Source: UBA4363 sp002393965 (lineage in GTDB: Bacteria; Bacteroidota; Bacteroidia; Bacteroidales; Paludibacteraceae). Taken from it: 64,000 nt of DNA. Location: the NCBI GenBank assembly GCA_946542925.1, contig CAMNLA010000052.1:62001-126000 (forward strand), read 5' to 3'. Positions 7,748-17,090 of the stretch are shown piece by piece. Position 1 is the stretch's first letter. Each line of letters opens with the position of its first letter. The notes beneath the pieces were generated by a model, which saw only the letters and a list, made by a program, of their open reading frames with translations, had not been told where the DNA came from and searched no databases. The position numbers were made by a program, and so were the translations under genes.

Positions 7748-9694
7748 TTAGCAATCCGGCGTCATCATTTTCTCGACGATGGCGTTGACACGCTCTGCAA
7801 ATTCTTCCAAACGGATGCTGCCGAGGTCTTCTCCTCCTTGTTTACGGACAGAGACACATCCGTTTTCCGCTTCCTTCTCGCCGACAATGAGCATGTATGG
7901 GATGTGTTTCAGTTCATTATCCCGAATCTTACGTCCCACCTTCTCGTTACGGTCGTCGATGACGGTTCTGATTCCCTCGCCGTTCAGATATTCCGTAACC
8001 TTTTCGGCATATTCGTTGTATCGCTCGCTGATCGGCAAGACGACAACCTGATCCGGAGCCAGCCACAACGGGAACTTGCCTGCTGTATGTTCGATGAGCA
8101 CTGCCACGAAACGCTCCATCGATCCGAACGGAGCACGGTGAATCATTACCGGACGGTGCTTCTTGTTATCTTCGCCCGTGTACTCAAGTTGAAAACGCTC
8201 TGGCAGATTATAATCCACCTGAATCGTTCCTAACTGCCAACGGCGGCCGAGTGCGTCCTTGACCATAAAGTCAAGTTTCGGACCGTAGAACGCGGCTTCT
8301 CCATATTCAACCTTGGCCTTAAGCCCTTTCTCCTGACAGGCCTCTACGATAGAGGCTTCCGCCTTTTCCCATACTTCATCGCTGCCGACGTACTTCTCAT
8401 GGTCGTTCGGATCTCGAAGGGAAATCTGCGCTTCATAGTTGTCAAAGTTAAGAGCCTTGAAGATGATGTTGATGATATCCATCACACGGAGGAACTCACC
8501 CTTAACCTGATCAGGACGGCAGAAGATATGCGCATCATCTTGCGTGAAGGAGCGTACGCGTGTCAATCCATGTAATTCTCCACTCTGTTCATAACGATAT
8601 ACCGTGCCGAATTCAGCAATACGAAGTGGCAGATCCTTATAGGAACGTGGTTCGTTTCGGAAAATCATACAGTGATGAGGACAGTTCATCGGTTTGAGAA
8701 GGTACATTTCATTCTCCTCGGGAGTGGTAATCGGCTGGAAACTGTCTTTCCCATAATGATCCCAATGTCCCGACGTGACATAGAGTTCCTTGCTGCCGAT
8801 GTGAGGGGTCATCACCTGCTGATAGCCATACTTGCGCTGGATCTTCTTGAGGTATTCCTCTAGATTGAGACGAAGGGTCGTGCCTTTCGGAAGCCAAATC
8901 GGAAGTCCCTTTCCTACATAATCACTGAACATGAAAAGACCCATCTCCTTGCCGATTCTTCGATGATCTCGCTTCTTGGCTTCCTCAAGCATCACAAGAT
9001 ACTCATCCAGCATCTTCTGTTTCGGGAACGAAACTCCATAGATACGGGTCAGCATCTTGCGCTTCTCATCTCCCCGCCAATAGGCTCCGGCTACATTGGT
9101 CAGCTTTATGGCCTTGATAGGCGAAGTGGTCATCAGGTGCGGTCCGCGGCAAAGGTCCACGAAATCACCATTCGTATAGGTCGTAATAGTTCCATCCTCA
9201 AGTTCACTGATGAGCTCAAGCTTATACGATTCTTTCCTGTCTCCAAAGAACTTCATGGCATCGTCCTTTGAAATATCCTGACGGACAAGGGTCTCTTTCT
9301 GCTGAGCGAGTTCCTTCATCTTGGCCTCTATCTTCACCAGATCGGCATCCTTTATTTCCACTCCCTCACCTGGATCTACGTCATAGTAGAAACCATTCTC
9401 AATGGCTGGACCGATACCGAACTGAACGTTGGGATAGAGCGCCTGAAGAGCCTCTCCGAGCACGTGAGCCGAAGTGTGCCAAAAAGCTTTTTTTGCTTCC
9501 GGATCTTCCCATTTATGCAGTTTGATGGTGCAATCCTCATTGATAGGTCTCCCCAAATCTCGTATCTCATCATTCACACTGATGGAAAGGACCTCTTGTG
9601 CCAATCTGGAACTGATGCTTTCCGCAATTTGAATACCCGTAGTCCCCTGTTCGTACTCACGGACCGAACCGTCTGGAAATGTTACTTTGATCAT
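7748..9694 (-). CDS. thrS: Threonine-tRNA ligase
   Basis: 648 residues, typical class II ThrRS: an N-terminal TGS domain (MIKVTFPDGSVREYEQG), an editing domain with the HTSAHVLGEALQ zinc/editing motif and DLCRGPH, a catalytic core with PMNCPHHCMIF and FRNEPRSYKDLPLR, and a C-terminal anticodon-binding domain. It charges tRNA-Thr in the cytoplasm. The frame is open 16 codons further upstream, but that segment covers the -7 box, so the ATG at 9694 starting MIKVTFPDG was chosen. It leads the thrS-infC-rpmI-rplT cluster and is separated from infC by 150 bases holding a terminator-like hairpin. Confidence 0.97.
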   Translation of the reverse strand: MIKVTFPDGSVREYEQGTTGIQIAESISSRLAQEVLSISVNDEIRDLGRPINEDCTIKLHKWEDPEAKKAFWHTSAHVLGEALQALYPNVQFGIGPAIENGFYYDVDPGEGVEIKDADLVKIEAKMKELAQQKETLVRQDISKDDAMKFFGDRKESYKLELISELEDGTITTYTNGDFVDLCRGPHLMTTSPIKAIKLTNVAGAYWRGDEKRKMLTRIYGVSFPKQKMLDEYLVMLEEAKKRDHRRIGKEMGLFMFSDYVGKGLPIWLPKGTTLRLNLEEYLKKIQRKYGYQQVMTPHIGSKELYVTSGHWDHYGKDSFQPITTPEENEMYLLKPMNCPHHCMIFRNEPRSYKDLPLRIAEFGTVYRYEQSGELHGLTRVRSFTQDDAHIFCRPDQVKGEFLRVMDIINIIFKALNFDNYEAQISLRDPNDHEKYVGSDEVWEKAEASIVEACQEKGLKAKVEYGEAAFYGPKLDFMVKDALGRRWQLGTIQVDYNLPERFQLEYTGEDNKKHRPVMIHRAPFGSMERFVAVLIEHTAGKFPLWLAPDQVVVLPISERYNEYAEKVTEYLNGEGIRTVIDDRNEKVGRKIRDNELKHIPYMLIVGEKEAENGCVSVRKQGGEDLGSIRLEEFAERVNAIVEKMMTPDC

Positions 9695-9739
9695 TTTTTT
9701 CTTAATTACCTTACAAATGGTTTTTATTTTTGAAACGTG

Positions 9740-9747
9740 CAAAGGTA
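9740..9747 (-). promoter_or_regulatory. -7 box of the thrS promoter
   Basis: TACCTTTG on the minus strand, 45 bases before the thrS ATG. The divergent mltF -7 box lies only about 40 bases away. No clear TTG partner. Confidence 0.5.
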
Positions 9748-9787
9748 TTTCTTTTTCTTCAGATTATGAAATTCCGCTTGATTTCAT

Positions 9788-9795
9788 TATCTTTG
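9788..9795 (+). promoter_or_regulatory. -7 box abutting the mltF start
   Basis: TATCTTTG ends exactly one base before the ATG at 9796. Transcription about 7 bases downstream would begin near the second in-frame ATG at 9802, implying a leaderless mRNA. Confidence 0.45.
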
Positions 9796-11187
9796 ATGAA
9801 TATGAACCCAAAACCGTTTCTTTTCCTCGTCACAACGTTGTCTGTCCTATTCCTCTCCTGCTGCGGAAAGCCGTCTTCCGAACAGGGGTTCCGGGACTAC
9901 GACTCCATCCTTCACAACGATACGTTGCGTGTGGGCACTATGTACGGTTCGTCCACCTTCTTCAACCTGCGTGACGAGGATATGGGATTCGACTATGAAC
10001 TTATCCGCAAATTCACGGACGACAACGGTTTGGTTCTGCAATTGACCATTGCACGAAGCCTGCCCGAACTTACCAAACTGCTGGACGAAGGCAAAGTGGA
10101 CATTCTGGCCTATCGACTGGCCATCACCAACGAAAGCAAGCTGAAATACCTCTTCACCAGTAATGAATATCTGAACAGTCAAGTTCTGGTTCAACGAAGC
10201 GGTGACTCAAGCATCCACAACGTGGTGGACCTGATCGGAAAGACCATCGACGTGAACAAGGGGACGAAATACGAAGAACGTATCCGACACTTGAACGAAG
10301 AACTCGGAGGCGGCATCCATATCCGACTTGTCGAAGATTCTCTGGGACCCGACGCCCTGATCGAACAAGTGTCAATGGATTCTATCGACTATACGGTCTG
10401 CGAAAAGGACATCGCCCTGCTGAATCGCACCTATTACAACAATATCGACTGTTCTCTCGACGTCAGTTTCCAACAACGGGCATCATGGGCCGTACGGAAA
10501 GAAAACGTGAAACTTCAGGAGGCCGTCAACAAATGGTTTGAAGAGAGTATCAAAGACACGTACTACAAACAACTGTACGATAAATATTTTGTTCAGGCAA
10601 AGTACTTCGGGGCGCAGATGGTCACAACCTTTGGACCAAACAGCAAGGTCCCTCGAGGTGCCATCTCCCCTTACGATGCCATTTTCAAAAGCCAGGCACC
10701 GAAAATCGGATGGGACTGGCGACTGTTGGCAGCTATCTGTTTCGAGGAATCAGGATTCAGCAACGAAGTGACCTCGTGGATGGGCGCAATCGGCGTGATG
10801 CAGCTGATGCCACGCACGGTACGCCAATTGGGCTATACGGCGGAACAGATGCGCAATCCATCTCTATGTATTGAGGCTTCGGTAAAATGCCTCCTGGGAC
10901 TTGAAAAGATGTTTATGATTGTTCCGAATCCTGACGAACGAATCAAATTCATTCTTGCCGCCTACAATGCCGGTCCGGGGCACGTCATCGACGCTCGCAA
11001 CCTTGCACGCAAATACGGAGCGAACCCAAACGCATGGGAAAACAATGTGGAACACTATCTGATTCTGAAACGCGAGCGTGAATATTATACCGACCCTGTT
11101 GTAAAATCTGGATATTTCCGCGGTGAGCGTTCGGCTCGCTATGTGCGCGAAGTCATATCGACATTCCACCATTTCAAGCACAGATAA
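9796..11187 (+). CDS. mltF: Membrane-bound lytic murein transglycosylase F (MltF-like lipoprotein)
   Basis: 463 residues. A lipoprotein signal (hydrophobic run ending LFLSCC, lipobox Cys about residue 21) is followed by a solute-binding-protein type 3 domain (about 35-270) and a C-terminal SLT lysozyme-like domain. The latter shows CFEESGF with the catalytic Glu, GAIGVMQLMP and AAYNAGPGHV. It would cut glycan strands of peptidoglycan to 1,6-anhydro ends at the outer membrane. Both 9796 and 9802 are possible ATG starts. The frame continues upstream but through the promoter. A terminator follows 43 bases after the stop. Confidence 0.9.
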   Translation: MNMNPKPFLFLVTTLSVLFLSCCGKPSSEQGFRDYDSILHNDTLRVGTMYGSSTFFNLRDEDMGFDYELIRKFTDDNGLVLQLTIARSLPELTKLLDEGKVDILAYRLAITNESKLKYLFTSNEYLNSQVLVQRSGDSSIHNVVDLIGKTIDVNKGTKYEERIRHLNEELGGGIHIRLVEDSLGPDALIEQVSMDSIDYTVCEKDIALLNRTYYNNIDCSLDVSFQQRASWAVRKENVKLQEAVNKWFEESIKDTYYKQLYDKYFVQAKYFGAQMVTTFGPNSKVPRGAISPYDAIFKSQAPKIGWDWRLLAAICFEESGFSNEVTSWMGAIGVMQLMPRTVRQLGYTAEQMRNPSLCIEASVKCLLGLEKMFMIVPNPDERIKFILAAYNAGPGHVIDARNLARKYGANPNAWENNVEHYLILKREREYYTDPVVKSGYFRGERSARYVREVISTFHHFKHR

Positions 11188-11230
11188 AAAACTGATTTAA
11201 AAAAACGAAACCTTGAGACTTTTATACAGC

Positions 11231-11264
11231 AAACCCCGAAGATGTGATGAAATCTTCGGGGTTT
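11231..11264. terminator. Terminator between mltF and the thioredoxin-fold gene
   Basis: A 13-base perfect stem (AAACCCCGAAGAT with ATCTTCGGGGTTT) and an 8-base loop between two convergent genes. It can act in both directions. The T-run is short on each side. Confidence 0.75.
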
Positions 11265-11321
11265 ACTATAAAAAACAACTCCCTCTTTGAATAAGGCAGT
11301 TCGTTAGAGGGGATGGTTTAA

Positions 11322-11852
11322 TCAGATCTTCTCTCTGATAATCTGCTCAAACTCTTCAGGTGTTACGTTCTTTGCAACAATAACGCCCTGCTCGTCTATG
11401 AGATAATTTCCAAAACATCCTTCCGTAAGCTCAAAGTTACGGGCCATTTGCGAGTTAAAACCATCTCCTTCATAGATATTTGCCGTCGGTAGCGCATCGC
11501 GCCGGATAGTTTCGACAAATACACTTTGAAAAGTGTCAAACGACACTGAAACCATTACCAGACCATTGGTCTGATTGATGGAACAATCCTTGTACGCATC
11601 AACCACCCGGGCAAAACGGATATTGTCGATGTGCGACTGCGCATCGTAGGTTGCCCAGAAGTTGACGAGTACGTAGTTCCCTTTTCCCTCCTTGAGAAGA
11701 TTGGCAATCACATTCATGTTCTTGCTGTCATCCACTTTGATACGGTCTCCTTTTTCAAGTCCGCCCTTCTCGAGCACTTCACGTCCTGCGAAAGAAAGCA
11801 GACCAATCAGACCAACCAACAGAAAAAGAATAAGGGTTCTTGTTTTCGTCAT
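11322..11852 (-). CDS. Thioredoxin-fold protein lacking the CxxC active site
   Basis: 176 residues. It starts with a hydrophobic segment (TLILFLLVGLIGLLSFAG, about residues 5-22) that serves as signal or membrane anchor, followed by a TlpA/ResA-like fold: NYVLVNFWATYDAQSH, MVSVSFD, then GNYLIDEQGVIVAKNVTPEEF. In TlpA proteins the WAxWCxxC site follows NFWA. Here it reads TYDAQS, with no cysteine. The fold is recognised from pattern; the missing redox centre is seen directly. Such proteins cannot do thiol exchange at the usual site, so a binding or structural role is inferred. The start at 11852 gives MTKTRTLIL. The frame opens 12 codons earlier. Confidence 0.7.
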   Translation of the reverse strand: MTKTRTLILFLLVGLIGLLSFAGREVLEKGGLEKGDRIKVDDSKNMNVIANLLKEGKGNYVLVNFWATYDAQSHIDNIRFARVVDAYKDCSINQTNGLVMVSVSFDTFQSVFVETIRRDALPTANIYEGDGFNSQMARNFELTEGCFGNYLIDEQGVIVAKNVTPEEFEQIIREKI

Positions 11853-12263
11853 AAAAAAAGATTTCGTTAAACAATAGGTCCTTGACACGAAGAGGGGTTT
11901 GGAGAATCTATTCGCCGGACCGAGAGAACTGAACTTCCCAATAGAAGAATGGAAGTATCACCCTTCCGAAAAAGCCGCAAAAAGCCAAATCGTTGAATGA
12001 CAGCCGCAAAGATATGAACAATAATTATACTTTGCAAATTTTTAACATCTCAAACGGCCAAAATTCATGTTGAACAGCATATTTTCAATACCTGTTCGGG
12101 ACATTCTGAAAAGTCGTCAGAAGACAAGTTTCGGATATTGATTGGGTCGCAAGACACAACAAAATGAACAAACTCAATATTTATCCTGTCCAACTGTATT
12201 GTACAGGATGGACTTGGGGGAACAAAACGACGATAGCCCCCACCTCCCGCTGTATGTCACAGT
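11853..12263. other. Intergenic region between the thioredoxin-fold gene and cstA
   Basis: About 410 non-coding bases. It holds the promoter at 12007-12038 and, downstream of cstA, imperfect hairpins (GGGGG with CCCCC around 12220-12240, and TCCTGT with ACAGGA around 12185-12210) without T-runs. Nothing else is recognised. Confidence 0.55.
12007..12038 (-). promoter_or_regulatory. Promoter of the thioredoxin-fold gene
   Basis: On the minus strand TTTG (12038-12035), a 20-base spacer and TATCTTTG (12014-12007). It predicts a leader of roughly 150 bases. Confidence 0.65.
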
Positions 12264-13799
12264 CTATATCTTAGTCCCGTAGGAAGAACGGTTCCGGTAC
12301 CAAAGCAGAAAACAAGCCAAGGCTATGATGACAGAAAGAAGACCGACCATATAGCCAAATCCATCGGAAAGGAAGAACGAACCATCGCCAAGAGCGCTTT
12401 TAACCACATCAATATGAACAATCTTCCACGCAAGGAAAGCAGGGCACACTGCCGTCATAAAGAGGGCAGGCAGCAACACCAGGATAAACGGTTTCCCATT
12501 GCAGACAAAATAGACGGTAAGCGTCCAAAGAGTAAAAATGGCAAGAGTTTGATTGGCCCAGCCGAAATAGCCCCAAATGATATTGAAGCCGTCGGCATCC
12601 GTAATATTGTACCACAGGAGAGCCATCGTTGCCGTAAACAACGGAATACAGATAAGCAGACGGCTCTTGATGGTGCGCTGGGCCAGATGTACGAATTCGG
12701 CGATAATGAGACGCGCACTGCGTAAGGCGGTGTCACCACTTGTTATAGGAGCCGCAACGACACCAAGCAGAGCCAGCACCGCACCGAAGGAGCCCAACCA
12801 CTCGTTAGCCGTAACGTTGACCACCTGCGGAGCACTTGCCTTGAGAGAGGAATGGAACACCTCATATCCATTATCATAGAAGAAATAGGAAGCAACAGTT
12901 GCCCAGACAAGTGCCACGATGCCTTCGGTAATCATAGCACCATAAAAGATAGGACGGCCCTGTTTCTCGTTCTTGAGACAACGGGCCATGAGCGGACTCT
13001 GCGTAGCATGGAAACCGCTGATCGCGCCACAGGCAATCGTAATGAATAGACAAGGAAAAATAGGCTGATTAAGCAACCCCGACTCTCTTCCTTTATTGCC
13101 CATGCTGTCCCATACCTCAGGCAAATCAGGGAAATGGTAGAACAACATAATCATCAAGGCGACAGCCATGAAGATAAGAGAAATGGCAAATAGCGGATAG
13201 ATGCGCCCGATAATCTTATCAATAGGCAACATCGTCGCAATGATGTAATAGACAAAAACGACAACAATCCAGAACATGACCATCGAATGCTCGGATGTGA
13301 ATCCTATCATGGAGAAGAATCCGTTCCAATGCTGCGAGGAAAGATCACCGAGAATCTGAGCTGGGCTATACACAAACACTGCACCGACCATGATGAGCAA
13401 CAGCACTGTGAAAACAAGCATCACTCGCTTGGTGGCATTGCCAAGATAGTTTCCGACGAGCTCCGGAAGTCCAACCCCACCATGACGTATGGAAAGCATA
13501 CCACTGAGATAGTCATGCGTGGCTCCGGCGAAAATGCAACCGAACACGATCCATAGATAGGACACAGGACCAAACTTAGCACCCATGATGGCTCCGAAAA
13601 TCGGTCCTGTCCCGGCGATATTGAGGAACTGGATCATGAAGATCTTCCACGATGGCAACACCATAAAATCCACACCGTCACTCTTGGTCACGGCTGGTGT
13701 CGGACGATCCTTATCCGCTCCGAACACACGTTCAATAAATGCACCATACAACCAATAGCCCACAACAAGGGCAACGAGACTGATAATGAATGAAAACAT
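12264..13799 (-). CDS. cstA: Carbon starvation protein CstA family transporter
   Basis: 511 residues with about 14-16 hydrophobic segments, shorter than the roughly 700 residues of Escherichia coli CstA but normal for the short branch found in Bacteroidota. Family landmarks include FLNIAGTGPIFGAIMGAKFGP near the N-terminus, GATHDYLSGMLSIRHGG, and GFHATQSPLMARCL. CstA proteins take up peptides or pyruvate through the inner membrane and are induced on carbon starvation in enterobacteria. A -7 box TATCTTTG lies at 13888-13895 on the minus strand. It stands alone. Confidence 0.92.
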   Translation of the reverse strand: MFSFIISLVALVVGYWLYGAFIERVFGADKDRPTPAVTKSDGVDFMVLPSWKIFMIQFLNIAGTGPIFGAIMGAKFGPVSYLWIVFGCIFAGATHDYLSGMLSIRHGGVGLPELVGNYLGNATKRVMLVFTVLLLIMVGAVFVYSPAQILGDLSSQHWNGFFSMIGFTSEHSMVMFWIVVVFVYYIIATMLPIDKIIGRIYPLFAISLIFMAVALMIMLFYHFPDLPEVWDSMGNKGRESGLLNQPIFPCLFITIACGAISGFHATQSPLMARCLKNEKQGRPIFYGAMITEGIVALVWATVASYFFYDNGYEVFHSSLKASAPQVVNVTANEWLGSFGAVLALLGVVAAPITSGDTALRSARLIIAEFVHLAQRTIKSRLLICIPLFTATMALLWYNITDADGFNIIWGYFGWANQTLAIFTLWTLTVYFVCNGKPFILVLLPALFMTAVCPAFLAWKIVHIDVVKSALGDGSFFLSDGFGYMVGLLSVIIALACFLLWYRNRSSYGTKI

Positions 13800-14080
13800 G
13801 ACAACCGATTTTAGAACGTCCTGTATCTGTCTGTTACTGAAGACTCATCGTACTCTGCCATGACAGACAACGCAACAAGACCAAATGCAAAGATAGAAAA
13901 AAACAATACGCAGTGACTCTCCGTAAAAAGAAATACCACTCCACCATCCGTTCTACGGTTAGTAGACTCTTTGCTATGGAGAAATAGGTGGCATACACTT
14001 TTTACCCGATGCTTTTAACGGATTTTTAATACTCTCTATCAATGAATGCCTTTATTGGCAATAGAGTTACGCAATTTCTC

Positions 14081-14111
14081 TTGACATTCCTTTGGTTATT
14101 AGATATGTTTG
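14081..14111 (+). promoter_or_regulatory. Orphan promoter inside the cstA-bamD intergenic region
   Basis: TTG at 14081-14083, 20 bases, then TATGTTTG at 14104-14111, a full match to the consensus. The nearest downstream gene starts 370 bases away and has its own promoter, so the product may be a non-coding RNA or a long alternative leader. Confidence 0.45.
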
Positions 14112-14422
14112 CCATTGGGGAACTATATTTATTTTTCCGCGTAAAAAGGATGTTTATGGACCGTTTTTCTAACTTATAACAGAATATTGACACGAATAAC
14201 GATGAATGTAAGACCCATTTGGGGGTTGTTTAATATTATCCCTCTACCAACACTTTAATAACAACGAACAGACATACAAACTATTAGATAGATTATTTAT
14301 ATTATTCAAGTGCACTAAATCATCTTATCATCTATGAATTGCTGCTGTCATAAACATGATATACAGACTCCATTAAAATTCCGTTCCCATACACAACCTG
14401 TCAAACCAATCAACAATACGGA

Positions 14423-14452
14423 TTGTGTTTTCTATAAAAAATTGTATCTTTG
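14423..14452 (+). promoter_or_regulatory. Promoter of the bamD operon
   Basis: TTG (14423-14425), a 19-base spacer and TATCTTTG (14445-14452), with about 24 bases of leader before bamD. One of the best promoter matches in the window. Confidence 0.75.
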
Positions 14453-14482
14453 CAAGCAATTTTCCATTATTTGGAGTATTAG

Positions 14483-15298
14483 ATGACAAAGCGAATACTT
14501 GTACTTGTTTTTGGAATGGCTGTCGTATGGATGGTGTCGTGCACCAGCAACTATACGAAATTGACGAAGAGTACGGATAAGGAACTGAAGTACAAAGCCG
14601 CCAAGGAGTACTTCGCTAAACGTCATTACATGAAGGCCTATACACTCTTGGAGGACGTGGCTGCATATTATAAGGGCACACCGGAAAGCGACGAGGTCCT
14701 GTTTCTGTTAGCCGAGTCTTACTACCGCAACAAGGATTATGCAATGGCCCATAGTTACTACAAGACCTATACTCGTACGTTCCCGAGAGAGAATCATGCA
14801 GAGGAATGCCGGTTCATGATGGGAAAGGCTCTGTATGACCAGACACCGGACTATCGGCTGGATCAGACCAACACAAGGGAGGCAATCTCCGCCTTGGAAG
14901 ATTACGTACAATTATACCCTGACGGTAAACACCTCGACGAGGCAAACCGACTGATCGGTGACATGAGAGACCGTCTGGCACACAAGGCATATAGCAACGC
15001 AAAACTATACTATAATCTGGGCAATTACTTAGGAAACAACTACGTCTCTGCCGTTGTAACGGCAGAGAATGCACTGAAAGACTTTCCCGAATCACAATAC
15101 AGGGAAGATCTCTCTTTCCTCATCCTGCAGTCGAAATACCAGGAAGCAAAGAAAAGTATTGAGGCAAAACGCACTCAGCGATATATCGATACGGTGGACG
15201 AATACGTGAACTTTAAAAGCCAGTTCCCGAACGGAAAACATATCCGCGAGGCCGAAAAGATATACGAGGATGCCAAAGGATATGCCAAGGTAGATTGA
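14483..15298 (+). CDS. bamD: Outer membrane protein assembly factor BamD
   Basis: 271 residues. A lipoprotein signal (VFGMAVVWMVSC, lipobox Cys about residue 20) is followed by tetratricopeptide-like repeats. The stretches YKAAKEYFAKRHYMKAYTLL, DEVLFLLAESYYRNKDYAMA and AISALEDYVQLYPDGKH are characteristic of BamD. It is anchored to the inner face of the outer membrane and, with BamA, inserts beta-barrel proteins. It is first in an apparent bamD-rpoZ-coaBC transcript. Confidence 0.94.
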   Translation: MTKRILVLVFGMAVVWMVSCTSNYTKLTKSTDKELKYKAAKEYFAKRHYMKAYTLLEDVAAYYKGTPESDEVLFLLAESYYRNKDYAMAHSYYKTYTRTFPRENHAEECRFMMGKALYDQTPDYRLDQTNTREAISALEDYVQLYPDGKHLDEANRLIGDMRDRLAHKAYSNAKLYYNLGNYLGNNYVSAVVTAENALKDFPESQYREDLSFLILQSKYQEAKKSIEAKRTQRYIDTVDEYVNFKSQFPNGKHIREAEKIYEDAKGYAKVD

Positions 15299-15327
15299 GA
15301 ATAAAAACAATATAACGTTATATAAAA

Positions 15328-15666
15328 ATGGATTTCAAGAAAACCAATGCCCCTTCCACTACTATCACTCGCGACGTCAACTCCATGCTGAAAGACGGTA
15401 TGAACGTCTATGAGATGGTGAACATCCTCGGTAAGCGTGCCAATCAGATCTGCATTGAAATGAAAGAAGAACTGCAGAAAAAATTGCAGGAGTTCGCCTC
15501 GTATAACGACAATCTGGAAGAGGTATTCGAAAACCGTGAGCAAATCGAAATTTCCCGCTATTACGAGAAACTCCCTAAACCAACACTGATTGCGACACAG
15601 GAGTTCGTCAACGGGAAATTGTATTTCCGGAACACGACCATCTCCGACAAGGAGAAACTTGCGTAA
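15328..15666 (+). CDS. rpoZ: RNA polymerase omega subunit, Bacteroidota type
   Basis: 112 residues. It starts MDFKKTNAPSTTITRDVNSM, as in the Bacteroidota omega family, which differs from the short proteobacterial form. Omega helps fold and hold the beta-prime subunit. The central MVNILGKRANQI corresponds to the conserved omega helix. It lies 29 bases after bamD and 46 bases before coaBC, the usual neighbourhood in this phylum. Confidence 0.9.
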   Translation: MDFKKTNAPSTTITRDVNSMLKDGMNVYEMVNILGKRANQICIEMKEELQKKLQEFASYNDNLEEVFENREQIEISRYYEKLPKPTLIATQEFVNGKLYFRNTTISDKEKLA

Positions 15667-15712
15667 TAAAAAAAACGCTCAAGATCATCCCCATTTGTTC
15701 ACACATCCCATC

Positions 15713-16927
15713 ATGCTCGAAGGTAAACATATATTGCTCGGCGTGACGGGCAGCATTGCTGCCTACAAGACAGCAACGCTGATCCGACTCCTTGTCAAGG
15801 CAGGAGCCGAAGTGAAAGTGGTGATGACTCCGTTGGCGAAGGAATTCATCACTCCGCTAACGCTGGCAACTCTGTCCAAGAACCCTATTCTCGTCGACTT
15901 TTTCGATCCGACTAACGGAGCATGGAACAGCCATGTGTCATTGGGCTCTTGGGCGGATATGTATCTGATAGCTCCGGCTTCGGCAAACACCATAGCCAAG
16001 ATGGCAAACGGTGTGGCGGATAACCTCCTGCTTACTTCCTACCTCTCTGCAAAGTGTCCAGTATGTATTGCTCCGGCTATGGATTTGGATATGTATGCTC
16101 ATCCGGCAACACAACGCAATCTGAAGCAACTGAAAGCAGACGGGGTGAGCATCGTGGAACCTGATGACGGTGAACTGGCTTCCGGTCTGATTGGGAAAGG
16201 AAGAATGGCAGAACCAGAAAAAATCACCGAAACACTACAACTACTGCTCGACGAAGGTCTGAACAACGACCTGAAAGGAAAGACGGTTCTCGTTACCGCC
16301 GGACCGACCATAGAGCGTCTCGACCCCGTACGCTACATCAGCAATTTCTCGACTGGAAAGATGGGGTTTGCCATTGCCGACGAATGTGCCATGAGAGGTG
16401 CATACGTCATCCTAATCTGCGGTCCGGTACATGGTATGCAGACCAAACATACAACACAGATTAAACGCATCGACGTTGAATCCGCAGAAGATATGTATGA
16501 ATCAGCCATGGAGGCTTTCTCAAAAGCTGACATTGCGATACTGTCCGCGGCGGTGGCAGATTACACTCCGGAAAACATTGCGAACCAAAAAATCAAGAAA
16601 GGTCCGAACGATGGACCTTTAGTGCTGCGCTTGAAGGAAACAAAGGACATCGCTGAAGCTTTGGGTAAGAAAAAACGAGACGGACAACGTCTGGTGGGTT
16701 TCGCTTTGGAAACACACGACGAGACAAAACACGCCATCGAAAAGATGAAGCGCAAGAACTTTGATTTCATCGTGCTGAATTCACTGAACGACGATCAGGC
16801 TGGATTTGGATACGACACGAACAAAGTTACCATCCTCTTCCCCAACGGCAAGAAAAAAGAATACGGTCTGAAATCAAAATGCGAAGTTGCTAAGGATATT
16901 TTGGACGAACTGACGTCATTGGATTAA
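15713..16927 (+). CDS. coaBC: Bifunctional phosphopantothenoylcysteine decarboxylase/phosphopantothenate-cysteine ligase
   Basis: 404 residues. The N-terminal flavoprotein half (CoaC, about 1-185) shows GVTGSIAAYK, the His of NSHVSLG and the APAMDLDMY motif. The C-terminal half (CoaB) shows VTAGPTIERLDPVRYISNFS and the KIKK substrate loop. It makes 4'-phosphopantetheine for coenzyme A from phosphopantothenate and cysteine. The ATG at 15713 gives the family start MLEGKHILLGVTG. Upstream in-frame sequence belongs to rpoZ read in another frame. Confidence 0.96.
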   Translation: MLEGKHILLGVTGSIAAYKTATLIRLLVKAGAEVKVVMTPLAKEFITPLTLATLSKNPILVDFFDPTNGAWNSHVSLGSWADMYLIAPASANTIAKMANGVADNLLLTSYLSAKCPVCIAPAMDLDMYAHPATQRNLKQLKADGVSIVEPDDGELASGLIGKGRMAEPEKITETLQLLLDEGLNNDLKGKTVLVTAGPTIERLDPVRYISNFSTGKMGFAIADECAMRGAYVILICGPVHGMQTKHTTQIKRIDVESAEDMYESAMEAFSKADIAILSAAVADYTPENIANQKIKKGPNDGPLVLRLKETKDIAEALGKKKRDGQRLVGFALETHDETKHAIEKMKRKNFDFIVLNSLNDDQAGFGYDTNKVTILFPNGKKKEYGLKSKCEVAKDILDELTSLD

Positions 16928-16929
16928 CT

Positions 16930-17028
16930 TCACATCATCTGATCCTCTACAAAAACAGCAGGAGAATCATCTTCTTCGTCTCTATCCAACATCTCCTCTT
17001 GTTTTTCTTTTCCAATCCTGCTTTTCAC
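16930..17028 (-). other. Small antisense reading frame, possible gene remnant
   Basis: On the minus strand an open frame from a GTG at 17028 (an ATG lies at 16992) encodes a short acidic C-terminal-looking tail (DRDEEDDSPAVFVEDQMM), with the open frame reaching a few hydrophobic codons further upstream (GGIILLFV). No promoter or upstream gene body is present. It could be a tiny membrane protein or the end of a lost gene. I do not recognise it. Confidence 0.2.
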
Positions 17029-17090
17029 GAAAAGTAGAATAATTCCACCTGAAAGTCACACAAAGGGATAGTCTCGAATGACGATTGGGA

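Larger units (their letters stand above)
13800..14482. other. Long AT-rich intergenic region between cstA and bamD
   Basis: About 680 bases without a credible gene. It holds the cstA -7 box (13888-13895), a full promoter match with no gene close behind it (14081-14111), and the bamD promoter (14423-14452). No tRNA or known RNA was recognised. Confidence 0.6.
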
